Below, piece by piece: positions 27,251-37,023 of a stretch of 64,000 bases of DNA. The position numbers and the translations under genes were made by a program. The DNA is taken from contig NZ_SBAP01000004.1 of the NCBI RefSeq assembly GCF_004134945.1, positions 44,209-108,208 of the forward strand, given 5' to 3'. How positions within the stretch are numbered: position 1 is the stretch's first letter; each line of letters opens with the position of its first letter. The DNA comes from Fusobacterium_C necrophorum_A. GTDB lineage: Bacteria; Fusobacteriota; Fusobacteriia; Fusobacteriales; Fusobacteriaceae. Below the pieces are notes generated by a model. The model was given only the letters and a program-made list of their open reading frames with translations, was not told the origin of the DNA and did not search any database.

Positions 27251-30200
27251 TTATTTTCCTAAAATAAACTCAATTTCTTTTTCCGTAAACGATTTATTGG
27301 ACAAATTATCTTCTGAAATAACATCGTCCAGTAATTTACTTTTCAACTCCTGTAATTGCAATATTTTTTCCTCAATGGTATCTTTTAAAATCAATTTGTA
27401 AGAAAAAACCGTTCTGTCCTGTCCCAGACGATAAGCTCTGTCAATTGCCTGATTTTCTACTGTCTTATTCCACCAAGGATCATAGATAAATATCGTATCC
27501 GCAGCCGTTAAATTCAGTCCGACTCCTCCTGTTTTCAGTGTCATCACGAATACCTTATACTTCTCATTTTTTTGAAATTTATTGACCAGCTGTTGTCTGT
27601 CCTTCGTACTCCCTGTCATGCTCAAATAAGGAATTTCTTGCTCTTCCAAGCTTTTACAAATGGTATCAATGGAACCGATATAGTTTGTAAACACTAAAAC
27701 CTTATGATCATTTTCCACAGCTTCCGAAATTTGTTCCAACAACATTTCTTTTTTGCTGGAACTGATATAGGCATTTTTTATCTCCGGACAACTGGTAATT
27801 TGACGTAACTCATTCAGAGCCTGCAAAATAAAAAATTGTACTTTTCCCAAACCTTTTTCTCGAATACCCGCATGTATCATATTGTAGTAATAATTTCTTC
27901 TCTCCTCATAAAACTTCTTATGCTCCGGATTCATATCAATATAAATGGTCTTTTCAATCTTATCCGGCAAATCTTTCAAGACTTCTTTCTTGACTCTCCG
28001 TAGAATAAAAGGATAAATCTTTTTTCTTAAGTCCTGTACCGCCTCCAGATTATTTTCCTTTTGAATCGGGAAGGCATAGGTGGCATTGAACTCCTCCAAG
28101 CTTCCAAACATTCCGGGATTTAAAAAACGGAATAGGGAATAAAGTTCGCTCAAATTATTTTCAATCGGAGTTCCGCTCAAAGCAATTCTGTTTTGAGCTT
28201 GCAATAACATAACCGCTTTGGTCGTTTGGGACTGTATATTTTTAATATTTTGAGATTCATCCAAGATAATCAAATCAAAGAACAATTCTTTCAAAGACAC
28301 AATATCATTTCGCACCGTTCCGTAGGTCGTCAAAATGACGTCCTGTTTCTGAATGACTTGCAAGTCCCGATTGTTTCCATAGTAAATTCCTACCTTCAGT
28401 TTGGGACTGAACTTTTCAATCTCTCCCTGCCAATTGTAAATTAGACTCTTCGGCATGATAATCAAAGATTTTTTCTTCTTCCCCTGATGTAATTTAGTAA
28501 GAATGGCAATGGCTTGTAATGTTTTTCCAAGTCCCATATCGTCTGCCAAACAAGCACCCAAATGTTTTTCTAACAGATAAGAAAGCCATTTATATCCGTA
28601 TTTTTGATAGCTTCGTAGAGTCGCATTCAATTTCGGGAAGCTTACTTCATAGTCTTTTAGATAATTCATTCCATAGAAAAAATTCTTTTGTAACAAATAT
28701 TCATCACTTACTATTTTTTCTTCAATAATATCATCGATAATAGGAAGATCAAAGAAAGAGATCTTTACTTTATTTTCCTCTCCCTCCTTAAAAATCCGTT
28801 CCAACTTTTCGATATACTTCTTATTGATAAGAGCGTTTGTTCCGTCACTTAAAACAATGTAGGAATCTTTCTGATAAGAAGACAGAACCTCCTGAATGGA
28901 AAATTTTTCTCCCTCAATATCAATTTCCGCCTCTCCCTCTAAAAAATCAATCGAGTAATGAAAATTTCCTGTAATTCTCGGTTTGACAGCCTTAATATTA
29001 TATTTTTTTAGCTTATCGCTTCCTGCAATAGGATATCGGTTGGCAAATTGTAATAAATGTTTGGTAATAAATTCTCTCGCTACCTGTTCCGGCAAAATGA
29101 AAAAATAATCCTCGTCCAAATAATAAGCTTGACGAATTCCCAATTCTCTCTGTATCTTTACCAGAATTTTAAGCACTTCCTCCACAAGTCCCGTGACGGG
29201 CGAGGTGTCTATTTTAGAAAACTGTATTCTTTTCTCTCTACTGTTTAGAGTAATCACTTCCTCAAAAGCATTGTCTTTCAAAAATTTGTAGTCCATATTC
29301 GAAACTTCCGCTCCAATGCGTAAGTATAGACTGTTATCCGATACAATCTTTTCAATCAGAATTTGCGGTTTTAAAAGCAAAGTTTCCGTCTCTATCCTCT
29401 TATAATCCCGATATCGAAAATCCATATCCGGAAAATGTTTATGAGCCAAGGTCATCAATTTTTCAACTTCCTGAAAACGTAATTCCGTTACAAAATCTTT
29501 TAATTCATAAAAACCCGTTCTTCTATTTTGTAACAGATAAAAACTTCCATTTGCCGCGATATCTTCCGTGATAATGTGAATGTCCTCATCTATCTCCGAA
29601 AGCTCTATCTGCGACTCATAAAGTCCCTCTTCCAAATTTTTTTCTCGAATACAAAGAAGCGGAGAATATCTTCCCTCTTTCCATGTAATTTTTTGGAAAT
29701 CTTCTCTCACGAAATTATTCTGCCCTTTCAAAAAATCCAATAACTCTTCCTGATTTTCCAAAAAAATCCGTTCATATTTTTTATCCCAACCGGCAAAAAA
29801 GACGTCCTCCTGCTCCATAGGAATATAGGAATAAATGGGATCCATTTCAATTTCTTCCTTGGATACTTTCTTCCCGTAAGAATCTACCAAATCAATATAG
29901 TAGCCTCTCTCTTCTTTCTTTAACATATAAAAAATTCCATGAATCATTTCCATTGCCTGTTTCACAGGAATCAGCTGAATTCCATATTCTTCTAAAATGC
30001 TTTTTGCTTCTTCCATCACAAAATAATTTTCCCAAAAATGCATAGGAATCACATGTAGACTATCAATTTCTTTTACAAAAGCTTCCAATCCCTCCGTAGT
30101 ATACTTCCCTAATCTCGGATCTACCGGTAAAAAAGCATAATCTATCATAGGATGTCGATCTCGTTTTATCCGTTCCAGAATCCGAAAATATTCTTTTCGC

Positions 30201-30655
30201 ATGCTGTTTTCCTCTTCCGGAGTATCGTCTTCCCAATGCCACAAATGGAAATCTCCCGCATGAAAAAGAAGCGTTTCTTCCACTGACACCAAAAAAGAGA
30301 TTCCTGCATCCGTAGAACCGTAGACGAAAATTTTCATATCTTCTATCTCTATCTGATCACCTTCTCGCACCCAAATGATCTTTTCTCCAAAAGATACATT
30401 CTGAATATCCTCACTTAAAATATATCGTATTTTAGGATTTTCTTTCTTCCAAGAGAAGATTTCCAGATTAAAATGATCGGCATGGCTATGAGAAGAGAAA
30501 ACATATACTTTTTTCTCTTCTTGTCTGATATATTTATTAAAAAAATATTCTTTTTCCTCTGTTTTTTCTTTTGGAATTCGATAATAATCAAAAATTAAAA
30601 TATGATTTTTTCCTTCCACAGCAAAACAGCTATGATAAATATAGTATATGTTCAT
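27251..30655 (-). CDS. Fusion of a metallo-beta-lactamase-fold domain to an SNF2-family helicase
   Basis: One uninterrupted frame of 1134 residues. The first 240 or so form an MBL-fold hydrolase: IYHSCFAV, the HxHxDH metal motif in SSHSHADHF, LLFHAGDFHLWHW and a final VIPMHFW His. A 400-residue linker with bacterial SNF2-associated character follows. The C-terminal 470 residues are a complete SNF2 ATPase: LRSYQKYGYKWL, motif I ADDMGLGKTLQ, motif II LIILDESQNIKN, SGTPIENNLSELYSLFRFL, and motif VI YRLGQDRTV. MBL-SNF2 fusion is uncommon. The MBL part could be a nuclease or a phosphodiesterase. The ATG follows AGGAAG by 8 bases. Confidence 0.85.
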   Translation of the reverse strand: MNIYYIYHSCFAVEGKNHILIFDYYRIPKEKTEEKEYFFNKYIRQEEKKVYVFSSHSHADHFNLEIFSWKKENPKIRYILSEDIQNVSFGEKIIWVREGDQIEIEDMKIFVYGSTDAGISFLVSVEETLLFHAGDFHLWHWEDDTPEEENSMRKEYFRILERIKRDRHPMIDYAFLPVDPRLGKYTTEGLEAFVKEIDSLHVIPMHFWENYFVMEEAKSILEEYGIQLIPVKQAMEMIHGIFYMLKKEERGYYIDLVDSYGKKVSKEEIEMDPIYSYIPMEQEDVFFAGWDKKYERIFLENQEELLDFLKGQNNFVREDFQKITWKEGRYSPLLCIREKNLEEGLYESQIELSEIDEDIHIITEDIAANGSFYLLQNRRTGFYELKDFVTELRFQEVEKLMTLAHKHFPDMDFRYRDYKRIETETLLLKPQILIEKIVSDNSLYLRIGAEVSNMDYKFLKDNAFEEVITLNSREKRIQFSKIDTSPVTGLVEEVLKILVKIQRELGIRQAYYLDEDYFFILPEQVAREFITKHLLQFANRYPIAGSDKLKKYNIKAVKPRITGNFHYSIDFLEGEAEIDIEGEKFSIQEVLSSYQKDSYIVLSDGTNALINKKYIEKLERIFKEGEENKVKISFFDLPIIDDIIEEKIVSDEYLLQKNFFYGMNYLKDYEVSFPKLNATLRSYQKYGYKWLSYLLEKHLGACLADDMGLGKTLQAIAILTKLHQGKKKKSLIIMPKSLIYNWQGEIEKFSPKLKVGIYYGNNRDLQVIQKQDVILTTYGTVRNDIVSLKELFFDLIILDESQNIKNIQSQTTKAVMLLQAQNRIALSGTPIENNLSELYSLFRFLNPGMFGSLEEFNATYAFPIQKENNLEAVQDLRKKIYPFILRRVKKEVLKDLPDKIEKTIYIDMNPEHKKFYEERRNYYYNMIHAGIREKGLGKVQFFILQALNELRQITSCPEIKNAYISSSKKEMLLEQISEAVENDHKVLVFTNYIGSIDTICKSLEEQEIPYLSMTGSTKDRQQLVNKFQKNEKYKVFVMTLKTGGVGLNLTAADTIFIYDPWWNKTVENQAIDRAYRLGQDRTVFSYKLILKDTIEEKILQLQELKSKLLDDVISEDNLSNKSFTEKEIEFILGK

Positions 30656-30767
30656 CTGTACTTCCTTTCTAAAAAAATATCATTCTATTGTATCATTTTC
30701 TTCATAGTTTTTCAAGTTTTCTTTTCCATTCCACATTTATTTGTTTAGTTTTTTAATCAATTTTTTA

Positions 30768-30796
30768 TTGACTTTTTTTATTATATTCTATATACT
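30768..30796 (+). promoter_or_regulatory. Promoter of the haem acquisition operon
   Basis: TTGACT (30768-30773), exactly 17 bases, then TATACT (30791-30796). The start of the first gene is 65 bases further. The leader is very AT-rich and I could not identify a convincing Fur box by eye, although iron control would be expected. Confidence 0.7.
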
Positions 30797-30861
30797 TTTA
30801 GTGAATTTATATTAAACAATTTAAATTTTAACTATACAAAGTATTTTGAAAGGAGAACATT

Positions 30862-31737
30862 ATGAAGAAGGTTTTTATAACGTTTATTTTTACCATTTTG
30901 TATACTTTTTCTTATGCATGGGATGTTGAGAAAGATTTTATAATAGACCGTTTTGGAAATCGGATTCCCAAAAAATCCTATTCCAGAATTATAGCTATCG
31001 ATCCCGGAACCGTTGAAATTTTATTCAAAATCGGTGCTGAAAAATCCATTGTTGCCATCGGGAAAACAGGACAAAGCAAGATTCATCCTGTAGAAAAAAC
31101 CGAAAAATTGGAAAGCGTTGGAAATATGACTACCCCCAACTTTGAAAAAATCTTACAATATAAGCCGGACTTGGTTTTAGTCAACAGTATGATGGCAAGA
31201 AGTATGGAAAATTTTAAACGATTGGGAATTCCTTTTTTAGTCAGTGACACAGGAAACTTGAAAGATATTATTCAGTCCATTCGTATTCTGGGAATTCTTA
31301 GTGCTCAGGAAGCGAAGTCTGAAGTCTTGGCAAAACAATGCGAAGAAAAATTAAAAATCATTCAAAAAAATATTCCTGAACGCGCTTCTGTAAAAGGAGC
31401 TATTCTATATGCCGTTTCTCCTATGATGGCATTTGGAAAGGAATCCCTTCCGGGAGATATTCTTCGCCATTTGGGAGTCATCAACATTGCGGAAAATGTT
31501 CCGGGAAACAGACCGATTCTCTCTCCGGAGTATATTTTAAAAATAAATCCTGATTTTCTGGCAGGAGCTATGAGCCTACAATCTATCGATGACATTATTC
31601 ACTCTTCCAATGTAGTTCCTAAAACAAAGGCAGGTAAAAATAAAAAAATATTTATTTTAGATTCCTCCATGATACTTCGAGATTCTTATCGAATTTTTGA
31701 TGAAATGGAAAAATTACAACAAAAAATTTATGAATAA
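30862..31737 (+). CDS. Haem/iron-complex ABC transporter periplasmic binding protein
   Basis: A 291-residue type III (FhuD/BtuF-like) periplasmic binding protein. It has a signal peptide (MKKVFITFIFTILYTFSYA) without a lipobox, then SRIIAIDPGTVEILFKIGAE and YKPDLVLVNSMMA, the cobalamin/Fe3+-siderophore binding-protein pattern. It is the first gene of an operon with a TonB receptor, FecCD permease, ATPase and haem-type radical SAM enzyme. By context the ligand is most likely haem; residues cannot confirm it by eye. Confidence 0.85.
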   Translation: MKKVFITFIFTILYTFSYAWDVEKDFIIDRFGNRIPKKSYSRIIAIDPGTVEILFKIGAEKSIVAIGKTGQSKIHPVEKTEKLESVGNMTTPNFEKILQYKPDLVLVNSMMARSMENFKRLGIPFLVSDTGNLKDIIQSIRILGILSAQEAKSEVLAKQCEEKLKIIQKNIPERASVKGAILYAVSPMMAFGKESLPGDILRHLGVINIAENVPGNRPILSPEYILKINPDFLAGAMSLQSIDDIIHSSNVVPKTKAGKNKKIFILDSSMILRDSYRIFDEMEKLQQKIYE

Positions 31738-31767
31738 ACAATAAAAATAAAAAAGGAGTGGTAAAAC

Positions 31768-33900
31768 ATGAAAAAAGTGGTATTTGGGATTTACAGTATC
31801 TTAATGTCCTCTGCTATGCTTGGAGCAGAAATTGATCTTGGAACACAGAATATCTATTCGGAAACCGGATTTGAAACGAGTCTTCGAAGCTCTGTTTCTT
31901 CTCCTTATATTGTTACTTCAAAAAAAATCAAAGAAAAACATTATACCCGTGTTTCTGAAATTTTGAGAGACATTCCGAATATCTACATCGGTTCCGGCGG
32001 CAGTGTAGATATGCGTGGTCAGGGAAGTATTCATTCCAGAACAACCGTTCAACTTTTAATTGATGGAGTTCCTGCCAATTTTTTGGATACTTCCCACATC
32101 AATCTTCCTATTGATACCTTAAATCCGGAAGATATTGAGAGAATTGAAGTGATTCCCGGAGGAGGAGCTGTCTTATATGGAAGCGGAACTTCCGGAGGGG
32201 TCATCAACATCATTACCAAAAAATACACGGGAAACTATGCGAAGGCAGGATATCAAATAGGAAGCTATCACAATCATAAATATGACGTAGCTGCCGGAAC
32301 CTCTTTGGGAAAGTTTGACATTAACCTGAGTTATTCGAAAAATAATAGAGACGGATATCGTAAAAAAGCCTTTTCCGATTCCGATTTTTTCTCCGGGAAA
32401 TTACGTTATCACTTCAATCCCACAGACAGTCTTGAATTCAAATATAGCTATTTTGATAATAAGTTCAGAGGTGTGAAATCCCTAACTGGAGAACAAGTTG
32501 AGGAAGATCGAAGGCAAAGCGGACTTTCTCCTAAAGATAATTTAAAAAATACCATCCGAAAAGAAGAATGGAATTTGACTTACGATGCAAAGTGGACAAA
32601 CTGGCTGGAACACAAATCCAATCTTTTCTATCAGTCCAGTGAAATAAAATCGAGTGATTATGAAGATGCAATCCCTTTCTATCAAGCTCGAATTGCCATG
32701 TATCAAAAAATGCTGGCTATGCCAGGGATGGCAGAAAAAATGAAAAAAAAGATAGAAGATTTGAAAGATATCATAGCCAAAAATCCAAAAATGGAACTAC
32801 GCCAAGGAAGTCTTTTCAAAGATCGAAAATTCGGTTTTAAAATGAAAAATAAATTTAAGTATGGAGAAAACAGTGACTTTATTTTAGGTTTGGGATATAT
32901 TCACAACAAAATGAATCGAAATTCTTGGGCTTATACAAAAAATACGCAAACAAATCAAACCATAGAAAGCATTACCGATACCAAAATTCCTTTAAATAAG
33001 AAAACATTCGAAATTTTCGGATTAAATACCTATCGTCATAATAATTGGGAATTCGTTCAGGGCTTACGCTTTGAAAAAGCGAAATACAGTGGAAAAAGAC
33101 AATATAAAAATTTGGAATATCCTTTAAAAGATCGTAGCATGAATAATGTTGCGGCAAATCTGGCTGTCAATTATCTCTATTCCGATACAGGAAATGTCTA
33201 TGTAAAATATGAAAGAGGATTTACTTCTCCTGCTCCTGCACAGTTAATGGATAAAATTAGAAAAGGAGGAGTGAACGATTATGTCAATAATGATTTGAAA
33301 TCGGAAAAATCAAACTCCTTTGAAATTGGATGGAATGACTATCTCTTCCATTCTTTAGTCAGTGCCGATGTTTTCTTCAGTGAAACGAAAGATGAAATTT
33401 CTACCGTTTTCTCGGGAGGGCATGGAACCGCATTCAGCAATTTGAACCTTGGTCAAACCAAACGATACGGTTTTGATCTAAAAGTCAGTCAAGTTTTGGA
33501 AAAGTGGACTTTTTCAGAAGCCTATAGCTATATCCATACAAAAATCGTAAAGGACAAAAACAAGGCTTATGAAGGAAAATATATCAGTTATGTTCCAAGA
33601 CATAAATTTTCTTGGAATGTTGATTATGCAATCACTCCAAAATGGACTCTTGGAGGAGAATATCAATACAGTTCTTCCGTATATTTGGACAATGCAAATA
33701 AAAATGGGAAAGACGGAACGAGAGCTGTTTTCAATCTTCAAACCTCTTACGAGTTCAATTCACATTTCTCTATCTATGCAGGAATTAAAAATGTGTTAAA
33801 TCATAAGTATTATGAATCTGTCACTGCAGGTTCCGGTCAAAAGTATTATAGTCCGGCTCCGGAAAGGAATTACTATGCCGGATTCCGTTATCAATTTTAA
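31768..33900 (+). CDS. TonB-dependent outer-membrane receptor, probably for haem
   Basis: A 710-residue receptor. A signal peptide of about 19 residues (ending LGA) is followed by a plug domain with RVSEILRDIPNIYIG, TVQLLIDGVPAN, IERIEVIPGGGAVLYGSGTSGGVINI. A 22-strand barrel ends in NYYAGFRYQF, with a terminal aromatic residue. Around residues 480-510 it shows FTSPAPAQL and NNDLKSEKSNSFEIG, in the region where haem receptors have FRAP and NPNL motifs, so haem or haemoprotein binding is plausible. An insertion of Met/Lys-rich helix (about residues 310-345) is atypical. A strong AAGGAG ribosome site precedes it. Confidence 0.87.
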   Translation: MKKVVFGIYSILMSSAMLGAEIDLGTQNIYSETGFETSLRSSVSSPYIVTSKKIKEKHYTRVSEILRDIPNIYIGSGGSVDMRGQGSIHSRTTVQLLIDGVPANFLDTSHINLPIDTLNPEDIERIEVIPGGGAVLYGSGTSGGVINIITKKYTGNYAKAGYQIGSYHNHKYDVAAGTSLGKFDINLSYSKNNRDGYRKKAFSDSDFFSGKLRYHFNPTDSLEFKYSYFDNKFRGVKSLTGEQVEEDRRQSGLSPKDNLKNTIRKEEWNLTYDAKWTNWLEHKSNLFYQSSEIKSSDYEDAIPFYQARIAMYQKMLAMPGMAEKMKKKIEDLKDIIAKNPKMELRQGSLFKDRKFGFKMKNKFKYGENSDFILGLGYIHNKMNRNSWAYTKNTQTNQTIESITDTKIPLNKKTFEIFGLNTYRHNNWEFVQGLRFEKAKYSGKRQYKNLEYPLKDRSMNNVAANLAVNYLYSDTGNVYVKYERGFTSPAPAQLMDKIRKGGVNDYVNNDLKSEKSNSFEIGWNDYLFHSLVSADVFFSETKDEISTVFSGGHGTAFSNLNLGQTKRYGFDLKVSQVLEKWTFSEAYSYIHTKIVKDKNKAYEGKYISYVPRHKFSWNVDYAITPKWTLGGEYQYSSSVYLDNANKNGKDGTRAVFNLQTSYEFNSHFSIYAGIKNVLNHKYYESVTAGSGQKYYSPAPERNYYAGFRYQF

Positions 33901-33915
33901 AAGTAGGAAAGTTCT

Positions 33916-34890
33916 ATGAAGACAAAATTATATTTCACAATTGCTATCATCTTTTGCATTACTGCGATTTTCATTTGTATCAGTCTCGGAAATGTCTACA
34001 TCAGTCCAAAAGAACTTTTTTCCTATCCTCAGTTGGATGACTATACCAAAACGGTTCTTATGGACTTAAGACTTCCCAGAGTCATTATGGCCTTTCTCGT
34101 CGGTATGCTCTTAGCTTCCAGCGGAAATGTGGTACAAATTATTTTTCAAAATCCACTGGCAGATCCCTATATTATAGGGATCGCATCCAGTGCTACCTTC
34201 GGAGCCGTTGTTGCCTATCTTTTAGGCTTGCCAGAATACAGTTACGGAGCTGTGACCTTTGTTTGCTGTCTCATCAGTACCTTATTTTTATTCAGAATTG
34301 CAAAAAAAGGAAATCACATTCATATTTCCACCTTGCTTATTATGGGAATTACTTTGGCTTCCTTTCTTGCAGGCTTCACTTCTTTTTCCATTTATTGGAT
34401 TGGAGAAGATTCCTTTAAAATTACAATTTGGCTCATGGGATATTTGGGAAATGCTTCTTGGAAACAAATTCTGTTTCTCTTATTCCCCATTATATTTTCC
34501 ACTCTCTATTTTTATCAAAAAAGAAATGCTCTGGACATTCTCTTATTAGGGGATGAACAGGCTCATTCGATGGGAATTCAAGTTTCCAAATTGAAATCTC
34601 ATTGTTTGATTTTAGCATCTCTTATGGTGGCATTTTCTGTTGCCTTTACAGGTATGATTGGCTTTGTAGGTCTGATTGTCCCTCATATTGTACGAAACAT
34701 TGTAGGACCCTTGAATCGAAAGGTCATTCCCTGTACTCTGTTTTTTGGAGGAACTTTTTTGCTTGTCTGTGACACGCTGGGAAGAATGATTTTAGCTCCT
34801 CTGGAAATTCCGATTGGAGTCATTACTTCCTTATTGGGGGCTCCTTTCTTCTTTTATCTTGCTATGAAAAATAGGAGGAATATGCTATGA
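33916..34890 (+). CDS. FecCD-family ABC permease (haem/siderophore)
   Basis: A 324-residue inner-membrane permease with about nine or ten helices. It has LRLPRVIMAFLVGMLLASSGNVVQIIFQNPLADP near the N-terminus and GMIGFVGLIVPHIVRNIVG with its LTR-type loop near the C-terminus, both BtuC/FecCD signatures. Its stop overlaps the start of the ATPase gene (ATGA). Confidence 0.93.
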   Translation: MKTKLYFTIAIIFCITAIFICISLGNVYISPKELFSYPQLDDYTKTVLMDLRLPRVIMAFLVGMLLASSGNVVQIIFQNPLADPYIIGIASSATFGAVVAYLLGLPEYSYGAVTFVCCLISTLFLFRIAKKGNHIHISTLLIMGITLASFLAGFTSFSIYWIGEDSFKITIWLMGYLGNASWKQILFLLFPIIFSTLYFYQKRNALDILLLGDEQAHSMGIQVSKLKSHCLILASLMVAFSVAFTGMIGFVGLIVPHIVRNIVGPLNRKVIPCTLFFGGTFLLVCDTLGRMILAPLEIPIGVITSLLGAPFFFYLAMKNRRNML

Positions 34891-35687
34891 CTTTCACACA
34901 AGCTAAGTTTTTAAGTATACAAAATTTAAATTTTTCCTATGGAAGACATCCCATCTTAAGATCCATTTCTTGTGAGATAACAGAAAGAAAAATGACAGGA
35001 ATTATAGGTCCGAATGGTTGTGGAAAATCAACCCTTTTAAAAAATATCCTAGGCTTCTATTCCTGTAACTTCGAATCTTTTTTTATCTTAGGAAAAAATT
35101 GGAAAGAATTCAGCCCGAAGGAATTGTCAAAAGTCATCGCCTATATTCCGCAGAAAGTGAATGTAATTCCGGGAATTTCCGTAAGAGATTTTATCTGTTT
35201 GGGAAGATTTGCTCAGTTGAAACATTCTTGGGATTCTTATACGAAAAGAGATTATGAAATAGTAGATGACATCATACATACTCTTCATTTAGAAGCATTT
35301 CGAGATAGAGCTTTAGGAAGTCTTTCCGGAGGAGAACTACAAAAAATTTTTCTGGCAAAAGCTCTTGCTCAGGAAACTAAAATATTACTTTTGGATGAAC
35401 CGACTTCCGCCTTGGATTTTCATAACGCTATCTTTTTTATGAAAACTCTCAAGAAGTATATACAACATTACCGAATCACTCCCATTATCGTACTTCATGA
35501 TTTAAATTTAGCCGCTTCTTTCTGTGATGAAATTATCATTATGAAGGAAGGGAGAATTATAAAACACGGGAGCCCTAAGGAGATGATTACCGTTGAGAAT
35601 ATTCATCAAATTTATGGATTGGATTGTAACATTCATTATTCTCCGGAAAATGAAGCCCCTTATATTATTCCCAAAGTAAAAAATTAA
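34887..35687 (+). CDS. FecE-like ABC ATPase of the haem importer
   Basis: A 266-residue ATPase with Walker A GPNGCGKST, signature LSGGELQKI, Walker B ILLLDEPTSALD and switch His in VLHDLN. The pattern fits the BtuD/FecE/HmuV group. It is coupled by ATGA overlap to the permease and precedes the radical SAM gene by 15 bases. Confidence 0.93.
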   Translation: MTFTQAKFLSIQNLNFSYGRHPILRSISCEITERKMTGIIGPNGCGKSTLLKNILGFYSCNFESFFILGKNWKEFSPKELSKVIAYIPQKVNVIPGISVRDFICLGRFAQLKHSWDSYTKRDYEIVDDIIHTLHLEAFRDRALGSLSGGELQKIFLAKALAQETKILLLDEPTSALDFHNAIFFMKTLKKYIQHYRITPIIVLHDLNLAASFCDEIIIMKEGRIIKHGSPKEMITVENIHQIYGLDCNIHYSPENEAPYIIPKVKN

Positions 35688-35702
35688 GAAAGGAAGGATG
35701 AC

Positions 35703-36929
35703 ATGTTTGAAAAACGTTATAAATCTCATCATGATGTTGGAAATATTTTGTCGAAGTATGCCCAAAAAGAGTCCGCTACTGAAAAAGATTTTTTAAATCT
35801 TTTACAACGAAAAAATGCTTCAAAGCAGCTGGGACTCTATCTCCATACTCCTTACTGCGATAAAATCTGTTCTTTTTGTAATATGAACCGAAAAAAAGTA
35901 GATACGGAATTGGAAGAATATCATCAATATCTATGTCAACAAATAGAATACTATGGACAATTCCCTTTTTGTCAATCCAGTGACTTAGACGTTGTCTTTT
36001 TTGGGGGAGGAACTCCTACCATTTATTCTCATCGTCAATTACAAAATATTTTACAATGTCTACAAAAAAACTTTCATTTTTCCACTTCCTATGAGATGAC
36101 TTTTGAAACAACTCTACACAATTTGGGAGTGGAAAAAGCAAAATTGTTACAAGAAAATGCTGTGAACCGATTGAGTGTGGGAATTCAAACTTTTTCCAAT
36201 CGGGGAAGAAAGATGTTAAATCGAACTTTCTCAAAAGAAGAAGCTGTTCAAAGATTACAGGACTTGAGAAAAGCCTTTCACGGTCTTCTTTGTATTGACA
36301 TTATTTATAATTACCCGGAACAAAGTGACGAGGAAGTATTGGAAGATATTCGAATCGCCTCCGATTTGGGAGTGGATAGCATCAGTTTTTATTCTTTGAT
36401 GATACAGGAAGGTTCTGAAATTTTAAAAAATATATCCAAAGAATCTGTCGAAAAATTCTATGATATAAAAAGAGATGAGCACTTGCATAATCTTTTTTAT
36501 CAGGAGTCTCTACGAAGAGGCTATTCTCTTTTAGAGTTGACAAAAATTACAAACGGCAGGGATAAGTATCAATATATTCGAACACATAACCTGCTGCCAA
36601 TTGGAGTGGGAGCAGGAGGACATGTGGAAGACATCTCCTGCTATCATATGAATAAGAAAATGTCTTTTTATTCCAAGACCCCTAAGGATTCTATGAGGAT
36701 GGGACAACTCTCCGGACTTTTTCAATTTGATTCCTTTTCCGAAATCAAATTACAAGAATTAACGGGAACAAGATATCCAAAAGTCAGAGAAAAAATAGAG
36801 GAATATATAAAAATGGGTTGGCTGCAATATAAAAACAAACAATTTTCTTATACTGAAAATGGTGTTTTTTGGGGAAATAACATCAATGCGGAATTATTGG
36901 AAGTGGCTCTTTCCAATTCTGTAAATTAA
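35703..36929 (+). CDS. hmuW: Anaerobic haem-degrading radical SAM enzyme (ChuW/HutW/HmuW family)
   Basis: A 408-residue HemN-like radical SAM protein. The cluster motif CxxxCxxC is in YCDKICSFCNM, followed by FFGGGTPTIY and RLSVGIQTFSNRGRKMLNRTFS. The C-terminal part IGVGAGGHVED resembles the HemN C-terminal domain. Within haem uptake operons such proteins (ChuW in E. coli O157, HutW in Vibrio, HmuW in Fusobacterium) open the porphyrin ring without oxygen and release iron. The operon setting makes that much likelier than coproporphyrinogen oxidase or HemW. No flavodoxin-type partner gene is adjacent. Confidence 0.82.
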   Translation: MFEKRYKSHHDVGNILSKYAQKESATEKDFLNLLQRKNASKQLGLYLHTPYCDKICSFCNMNRKKVDTELEEYHQYLCQQIEYYGQFPFCQSSDLDVVFFGGGTPTIYSHRQLQNILQCLQKNFHFSTSYEMTFETTLHNLGVEKAKLLQENAVNRLSVGIQTFSNRGRKMLNRTFSKEEAVQRLQDLRKAFHGLLCIDIIYNYPEQSDEEVLEDIRIASDLGVDSISFYSLMIQEGSEILKNISKESVEKFYDIKRDEHLHNLFYQESLRRGYSLLELTKITNGRDKYQYIRTHNLLPIGVGAGGHVEDISCYHMNKKMSFYSKTPKDSMRMGQLSGLFQFDSFSEIKLQELTGTRYPKVREKIEEYIKMGWLQYKNKQFSYTENGVFWGNNINAELLEVALSNSVN

Positions 36930-36950
36930 GTATTTTCTCCCATAAAGCGA

Positions 36951-37000
36951 AAACTCCTAACAATGAAATTGACAATAGCAATCTACCGTTAGGAGTTTTT
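36951..37000. terminator. Terminator between the haem operon and thrS
   Basis: AAACTCCTAAC (36951-36961) and GTTAGGAGTTT (36988-36998) form an 11-bp perfect stem around a 26-base loop, with T residues following and A residues preceding. It can act on both strands and separates convergent genes. Confidence 0.8.
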
Positions 37001-37023
37001 TTAATTCTTAAAAAGGAGTCATC

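Noticed and set aside
30656..30861. Fur box in the leader of the haem operon
   Set aside because: The leader is so AT-rich that partial matches are expected by chance, and no clear 19-base inverted pattern is visible.
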